From assembly GCF_013387455.1 (NCBI RefSeq), contig NZ_VWNC01000001.1:372001-436000 (forward strand): DNA of 64,000 nt, read 5' to 3'. Under the pieces are notes generated by a model. That model was given only the letters and a program-made list of their open reading frames with translations, ran no database searches and was not told the DNA's origin. The DNA comes from Mariprofundus sp. NF. GTDB taxonomy: Bacteria; Pseudomonadota; Zetaproteobacteria; Mariprofundales; Mariprofundaceae. Positions 59,735 through 64,000 of the stretch are shown here, one piece after another (position 1 is the stretch's first letter; every line of letters starts with the position of its first letter). The position numbers and the translations under genes are program-made.

Positions 59735-59796
59735 ACATGAGTGAATATTGTCATTTAAATATTAAGCAGCACTTGATTAAGAGTTAAGGAGTCATC

Positions 59797-61107
59797 ATGG
59801 GCACAGGCCAAAAGCTATATAAAAGAGCAAAGAATGTTATTCCCGGCGGTACGATGCTGCTATCGAAGCGACCTGAAATGTTTCTGCCTGATCTTTGGCC
59901 GTCGTATTTCAGTAAATCAAAAGGTTGTAAAGTTTGGGATTTAGATGATAACGAGTTCATTGATATGTCGATTATGGGCATTGGCACTAATACCTTAGGC
60001 TATGGTCATCCGGAAGTGGATGAAGCGGTAATCCAAACAGTAAGAAATGGTAATATGTCTACCTTTAGCTGTCCTGAAGAGGTATATCTTGCAGAGAAAC
60101 TGATTGATATGCACCCGTGGGCAGACATGGTGAGGTTAGCCAGGGCCGGCGGTGAAATTAACTCTATCGCGATACGTATTGCCAGGGCTGCAACTGGAAG
60201 AGATAAGATCGCAATTTGCGGATACCATGGTTGGCATGATTGGTATTTATCAACGAACTTGAATAGTGATAAAAACCTGGATGGACATTTGTTGCCAGGC
60301 CTGCAACCAAATGGCGTACCAAGGGGGTTAACAGGCACTACTCTTCCATTTAATTATAACGATCTTGAGCAGCTACAAGGTCTTATTGATTCAAATCCTG
60401 ATCAAATCGCGGCAATAAAAATGGAAGTGTCTCGAAATGAAGGCCCTGAAGATAACTTTTTACAGAAAGTGCGTAAGCTTGCAACAAAACATGGCATAGC
60501 CTTAATTTTTGATGAATGCACATCAGGGTTTAGAGAAACCTTTGGAGGGTTGCATAAAAAATATCAGGTTGAGCCAGATATCGCTATTTTTGCGAAAGCA
60601 TTAGGTAATGGTTTTGCTATATCAGCATGTATCGGTAAGAAGGAGTTTATGCAGGCGGCTCAGCAAACCTTTATAAGCAGTACGTTCTGGACAGAGCGTG
60701 TTGGGCCAACGGCTGCGTTAAAAACACTGGAAGTTATGGAGCGAGAAAAGTCTTGGGAGAAAATAACGGCAACAGGTTTGGATATTACTTCCAGATGGAA
60801 AAAATTAGCTGAAAAATATGAACTGGGTATAAATACTTGGGGTTTGCCCTCTTTAACGGGTTTTAGCTTTACGAGTGAAAATGTATTGGCATATAAAACA
60901 TTATTGACTCAGGAGATGTTGGCAAAGGGTTATTTGGCAGCAAATAGTGTTTATGTGTGTACTGAGCACTCTCATGAAGTAGTTGATGGTTATTTTGAGG
61001 CATTGGAGCCAATATTTTCTTTAATTAAAGAGTGTGAAGATGGAAAAGATGTGATGAGCCTTTTAAAAGGACCTGTGTGTCACGGTGGTTTTAAGCGGTT
61101 AAATTGA
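59797..61107 (+). CDS. Class III aminotransferase (glutamate-1-semialdehyde aminomutase-like)
   Basis: A 436-residue PLP enzyme: NVIPGGTMLLSKRPE, LDDNEFIDMSIMGIG, GYHGWHDWY, FDECTSGFRE and PLP-binding Lys267 in FAKALGNGFA. The heme-pathway enzyme HemL shares these motifs, but the setting argues for a sugar or amino-acid modification. AAGGAG precedes the ATG by 7 bases. It joins pseG with a stop/start overlap or 17-base gap depending on the pseG start. Confidence 0.85.
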   Translation: MGTGQKLYKRAKNVIPGGTMLLSKRPEMFLPDLWPSYFSKSKGCKVWDLDDNEFIDMSIMGIGTNTLGYGHPEVDEAVIQTVRNGNMSTFSCPEEVYLAEKLIDMHPWADMVRLARAGGEINSIAIRIARAATGRDKIAICGYHGWHDWYLSTNLNSDKNLDGHLLPGLQPNGVPRGLTGTTLPFNYNDLEQLQGLIDSNPDQIAAIKMEVSRNEGPEDNFLQKVRKLATKHGIALIFDECTSGFRETFGGLHKKYQVEPDIAIFAKALGNGFAISACIGKKEFMQAAQQTFISSTFWTERVGPTAALKTLEVMEREKSWEKITATGLDITSRWKKLAEKYELGINTWGLPSLTGFSFTSENVLAYKTLLTQEMLAKGYLAANSVYVCTEHSHEVVDGYFEALEPIFSLIKECEDGKDVMSLLKGPVCHGGFKRLN

Positions 61108-61124
61108 ACTCCGAAGTGCAGCAA

Positions 61125-62210
61125 ATGAAAGTTGCCATACGCGTTGATGCCTCCAGCCAAATAGGTACCGGCCATTTTATGCGCTGCCTGACTTTGGCTG
61201 AAACGCTACAGCAGCGGGGCATGCACGTTCGATTCGTTTGCCGTCATCTACCCGTGCATTTGCGTGATATGTTAACAAGCAAAACAATTGAGTTGGCATT
61301 GTATGATGTTATGGAAGATATGCATGTGGCTGATGATTTGGCACATGCGCACTGGCTCGGGGTTAGTCAGGATCAGGATGCGCAAGATATGATTCAAGCA
61401 TTGTCTGATAAAACCTGGGACTGGGTGATCGTTGATCATTACGGTATTGATCAACGATGGGAAACAACACTGCGTGGAGCGCTCGATTGCAAAATGTTAG
61501 TTATTGATGATTTGGCGGACCGCAAGCATGACTGCGATGTTCTGCTGGACCAGAACTTCTACGCAGATATGGATCTTCGTTACATCGGCAAGGTGCCTGC
61601 GCATTGCCGCTTGTTGCTGGGCCCCGGCTATGCACTCCTTCGAGAGGAGTTTCGAAAACTGCACGGGCAAATTAAACCGCGCAGAGGTCCTGTTGTACAT
61701 GTGCTGGTGTTCTTCGGTGGGGTAGATGCTGACGACTATACTGGCCGCACTATTAAGGTATTATCAGAAATCGGCATTTCTGGCCTGAATGTCGATGTGG
61801 TGATTGGTGCACAGCATCCCTGCTGTGAGGAAATTAAAAGTTCTTGCGCGTTGCACGGATTTGTTTGTCATATACAAACCGATAAAATGGCTGAACTGAT
61901 GGCAACTGCCGATTTGGCGATAGGTGCAGGTGGTTCGTCAACTTGGGAGCGTTGTTCGATGGGGTTACCTTCAGTTATTATGGTGCTTGCTGAAAATCAA
62001 AATGAAGCAGCCAAGGATTTAGAGGCTGCTGGCGTATTAATTAATCTCGGTGATGCTAAGCTGGTCACAAATGAAAAGTTATCCTATGAAATTAGAAAGC
62101 TTATGGAGGATGTGGAGTTGCGATATAAATTGTCAGTGGCCTCATTAAAGCTCGTACCTGTGTCAAAGCATAGTGGTGTCGTAGAGGTAGTGGTTGGTCA
62201 CGATGTTTAA
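61125..62210 (+). CDS. pseG: UDP-2,4-diacetamido-2,4,6-trideoxy-altropyranose hydrolase
   Basis: A 361-residue GT-B-like hydrolase that releases UDP from the PseH product. The N-terminal IGTGHFMRCLTLA with the catalytic His and the UDP site GGSSTWERCSMGLPSV are typical. ATG 61125 was preferred; TTG 61104 overlapping the previous stop is in frame. It overlaps pseH by 8 bases. Confidence 0.93.
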   Translation: MKVAIRVDASSQIGTGHFMRCLTLAETLQQRGMHVRFVCRHLPVHLRDMLTSKTIELALYDVMEDMHVADDLAHAHWLGVSQDQDAQDMIQALSDKTWDWVIVDHYGIDQRWETTLRGALDCKMLVIDDLADRKHDCDVLLDQNFYADMDLRYIGKVPAHCRLLLGPGYALLREEFRKLHGQIKPRRGPVVHVLVFFGGVDADDYTGRTIKVLSEIGISGLNVDVVIGAQHPCCEEIKSSCALHGFVCHIQTDKMAELMATADLAIGAGGSSTWERCSMGLPSVIMVLAENQNEAAKDLEAAGVLINLGDAKLVTNEKLSYEIRKLMEDVELRYKLSVASLKLVPVSKHSGVVEVVVGHDV

Positions 62211-62763
62211 TTACGATAGTTTTTCAATTCGCCCAATTGAAATCAATGACAAAGATCGAATCTTGCAATGGCGTAATTCTGAAAGAGTGCGCTGCAATAT
62301 GTATAACGATCATGTCATATCACAGCAAGAGCATGAAATATGGTTTGAGCATGTAGAGAAAGATGCTTCCGTCTGTAATTTGATCTTCTCTCATGAAGGT
62401 GAAGCGATTGGTTTTGCCTCATTTACAGGTATTAGTACCGTTAACGGACGTTGTTATTGGGCTTTTTATTTGGGTGAAGGTGATGCGCCACGTGGTGCTG
62501 GTTCGGTAATGGAGTTTTTTGCCCTTGATTATGCTTTTACTACTCTCGAAATAAGGAAGCTGTGTTGTGAGGTCTTTGCATTTAATGGGAGCGTAATAAA
62601 ACTGCATGAAAAGTTTGGGTTTATTCAGGAGGGGCGATTCCTTAAACACTATTTGAAAAATGGTAAGTATGAAGACATTGTGTGCTTAGCAAAATTTGGT
62701 GAAAATTGGATAGTTGAACGAGAGATATATAAAAAACGCCTGTTTGGCAAAAGGCATGGGTAG
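62203..62763 (+). CDS. pseH: UDP-4-amino-sugar N-acetyltransferase
   Basis: A 186-residue GNAT protein with RPIEINDKDRILQWRNSE, the acetyl-CoA region EGDAPRGAGSVMEFFAL and LHEKFGFIQEGRF. In pseudaminic acid synthesis PseH acetylates the C4 amine. The ATG is inside the pseG end (8-base overlap). Confidence 0.92.
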   Translation: MFNYDSFSIRPIEINDKDRILQWRNSERVRCNMYNDHVISQQEHEIWFEHVEKDASVCNLIFSHEGEAIGFASFTGISTVNGRCYWAFYLGEGDAPRGAGSVMEFFALDYAFTTLEIRKLCCEVFAFNGSVIKLHEKFGFIQEGRFLKHYLKNGKYEDIVCLAKFGENWIVEREIYKKRLFGKRHG

Positions 62764-62765
62764 AA

Positions 62766-63815
62766 ATGACATTGAATATTGGGAATAAAAATATTGGGCA
62801 AAAGCACCCCCCTTTTATCATCGCTGAGATGTCCGGGAATCATAATCAGTCTCTGGAACGTGCGCTGGAGATCGTTGATGCTGCAGCAAAGACAGGGGCG
62901 CATGCACTGAAAATCCAGACCTATACACCTGATACGATGACACTGGACCTGGATGAAGGTGAGTTTTTTATTTCTGATCCAAATTCTTTATGGAAGGGCA
63001 GTTCACTCTATAAGCTCTATCAGGAGGCCTATACACCATGGGAGTGGCATAAGCCGATTTTTGAGCGCTGTCGTGAGCTTGGCATGATCGGGTTTTCCAC
63101 ACCATTTGATGAAACCTCAGTGGACTTTCTCGAAGAGTTGGATGTGTCTTGTTACAAGATTGCTTCATTTGAGAACACCGATATTCCTCTGATTCGAAAA
63201 GTTGCGGCTACAGGTAAGCCAATGATTATTTCTACGGGCATGGCAACGGTCGCCGAAATGGATGAAACAGTCCGGGCAGCACGTGAGGCGGGCTGCAAGG
63301 ATTTGATTCTGCTTAAGTGCACCAGTACCTATCCAGCATCGCCGGAAAACACCAATATACTTACCATTCCACATATGCGCGAGCTCTTCGATTGCGAGGT
63401 TGGTTTGTCCGATCACACGATGGGGGTGGGGGTTTCCGTAGCGAGTGTTGCGCTAGGTGCGACGGTTATTGAGAAGCATTTTACCTTGAGCCGTGCTGAC
63501 GGCGGTGTAGATAGTGCATTTTCAATGGAGCCCGCAGAAATGAAATTGCTGGCTGTCGAGAGCGATCGTGCATGGCAAGCGCTGGGGAACATTCGCTATG
63601 GAACGACAGAGAAAGAGAAGCAGTCTCTCCTGTTTAGAAGATCGATTTATATTGCAGAGAATCTTAAGGCGGGGGATGTACTTACATCAAGAAACTTACG
63701 TTGTATACGCCCGGGAATGGGTCTGCCTCCGAAGTATTACGACGTGCTGTTAGGAAACAGGGTGAATCAAGATGTTAGACGAGGAACTCCCATGAGTTGG
63801 GATTTCCTGGGGTGA
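62766..63815 (+). CDS. pseI: Pseudaminic acid synthase
   Basis: A 349-residue NeuB-family enzyme condensing the trideoxy sugar with phosphoenolpyruvate. Motifs: FIIAEMSGNHNQSLERAL, KIQTYTPDTMTLD, ISTGMATVAEM, GLSDHTMGVGVSVASVALGA and the C-terminal SAF (antifreeze-like) domain with FRRSIYIAENLKAGDVLTSRNL. The AEMSGNHN form is characteristic of PseI versus NeuB. It begins 2 bases after pseH. Confidence 0.95.
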   Translation: MTLNIGNKNIGQKHPPFIIAEMSGNHNQSLERALEIVDAAAKTGAHALKIQTYTPDTMTLDLDEGEFFISDPNSLWKGSSLYKLYQEAYTPWEWHKPIFERCRELGMIGFSTPFDETSVDFLEELDVSCYKIASFENTDIPLIRKVAATGKPMIISTGMATVAEMDETVRAAREAGCKDLILLKCTSTYPASPENTNILTIPHMRELFDCEVGLSDHTMGVGVSVASVALGATVIEKHFTLSRADGGVDSAFSMEPAEMKLLAVESDRAWQALGNIRYGTTEKEKQSLLFRRSIYIAENLKAGDVLTSRNLRCIRPGMGLPPKYYDVLLGNRVNQDVRRGTPMSWDFLG

Positions 63816-63819
63816 TTGG

Positions 63820-64000
63820 ATGAATTCAAGTTTCTCAAAACCCAAACGCATCGCTGCAATCATTGAAGCCCGCATGACTTCCAGTCGTCTGCCCGGAAAG
63901 GTATTGATGGATGTTTGTGGAAAGCCTGCTCTGCAGCATCTCGTTGATCGCTTGCGTCAGGTTGAAACTATCGATGATATTGTGATAGCGACAACATATA
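63820..64000 (+). CDS. SpsF-type cytidylyltransferase, second copy, 5' part
   Basis: Cut by the right edge; 60 residues are visible. The frame has AIIEARMTSSRLPGKVLMD, CGKPALQHLVDRL and DIVIATTY, the N-terminal nucleotide-binding block of SpsF-like enzymes. It begins 4 bases after pseI and is therefore the better candidate for the CMP-pseudaminic acid synthetase function. Confidence 0.85.
   Translation, partial: MNSSFSKPKRIAAIIEARMTSSRLPGKVLMDVCGKPALQHLVDRLRQVETIDDIVIATTY

Overview
The window reads as one contiguous piece of a Gram-negative proteobacterial chromosome of about 50-55% GC by eye, with outer-membrane assembly genes (lolB, an Mla-type ABC system), several lipoproteins and classical proteobacterial gene orders (lolB-ispE-tRNA-Gln-prs; rplY-pth-ychF; rplM-rpsI; guaB-guaA; ribF-ileS; tig-clpP-clpX-lon-hupB). 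The membrane pyrophosphatase, the CheB/CheR-PAS signalling protein and the general gene content would fit a free-living aquatic organism such as a zetaproteobacterium (Mariprofundus-like), but that placement is inference and no rRNA is present to test it.

Layout. 1-6.1 kb: end of a PlsC-type acyltransferase, then minus-strand genes for a DUF4389 protein, hppA, ppa, ychF, pth and rplY. 6.2-11.2 kb: a mixed block (small membrane protein, receiver protein, Ala-rich repeat lipoprotein, DUF374 acyltransferase, cyclopropane synthase, M20 amidohydrolase) separating rplY from its usual partner prs. 11.2-17 kb: prs, tRNA-Gln, ispE, lolB, a TPR lipoprotein, a JAMM protease, rpsI and rplM, all minus. 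17-23 kb: potassium channel, guaB, guaA, FKBP and cytochrome b561, plus strand. 23-27.4 kb: ileS and ribF with a GxxExxY repeat-bounded element between them. 27.4-33.7 kb: a YdjM-like membrane protein and a CheB/CheR-PAS plus hybrid histidine kinase pair. 33.7-39.7 kb: nth, an isolated pilP-like gene, dut, coaBC, bcp, ispH and purB. 39.9-47.2 kb: a structured 268-bp repeat, tRNA-Leu, the tig-clpP-clpX-lon-hupB proteostasis block and a tandemly duplicated tRNA-Val/tRNA-Asp pair. 47.4-52 kb: TPR protein, mlaD, mlaF, mlaE, a second copy of the 268-bp repeat, and alr. 52.2-64 kb: a plus-strand surface-sugar cluster with a pseudaminic-acid core (pseB, pseC, pseG, pseH, pseI), an ABC flippase, an epimerase, an aldo/keto reductase, a methyltransferase, a class-III aminotransferase and two SpsF-type cytidylyltransferases, running off the right edge.

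The most unusual content is intergenic. (1) A 268-bp element with terminal inverted repeats occurs twice (39943-40210 plus, 50716-50983 minus). The copies align without gaps at about 76% identity and show compensatory base-pair changes in an internal stem, so a folded structure is conserved. One copy lies between alr and mlaE, gives alr its stop codon and offers mlaE a ribosome binding site and in-frame start; the other stops 3 nt short of tRNA-Leu. (2) A GxxExxY (PD-(D/E)XK-fold) gene starts and stops inside inverted arrays of 10-bp iterons, packed between the last codons of ribF and the ribosome binding site of ileS. A gene-less version lies between guaB and guaA, and a diverged relative between ispH and purB. 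Both families occupy joints inside housekeeping operons and appear to spare translation of the neighbours. Other oddities are an ispE reading frame that ends inside tRNA-Gln, a G10 tract that serves as the likely ribosome binding site of the cyclopropane synthase, and a tRNA-Val whose 5' end follows the hupB terminator by one base.
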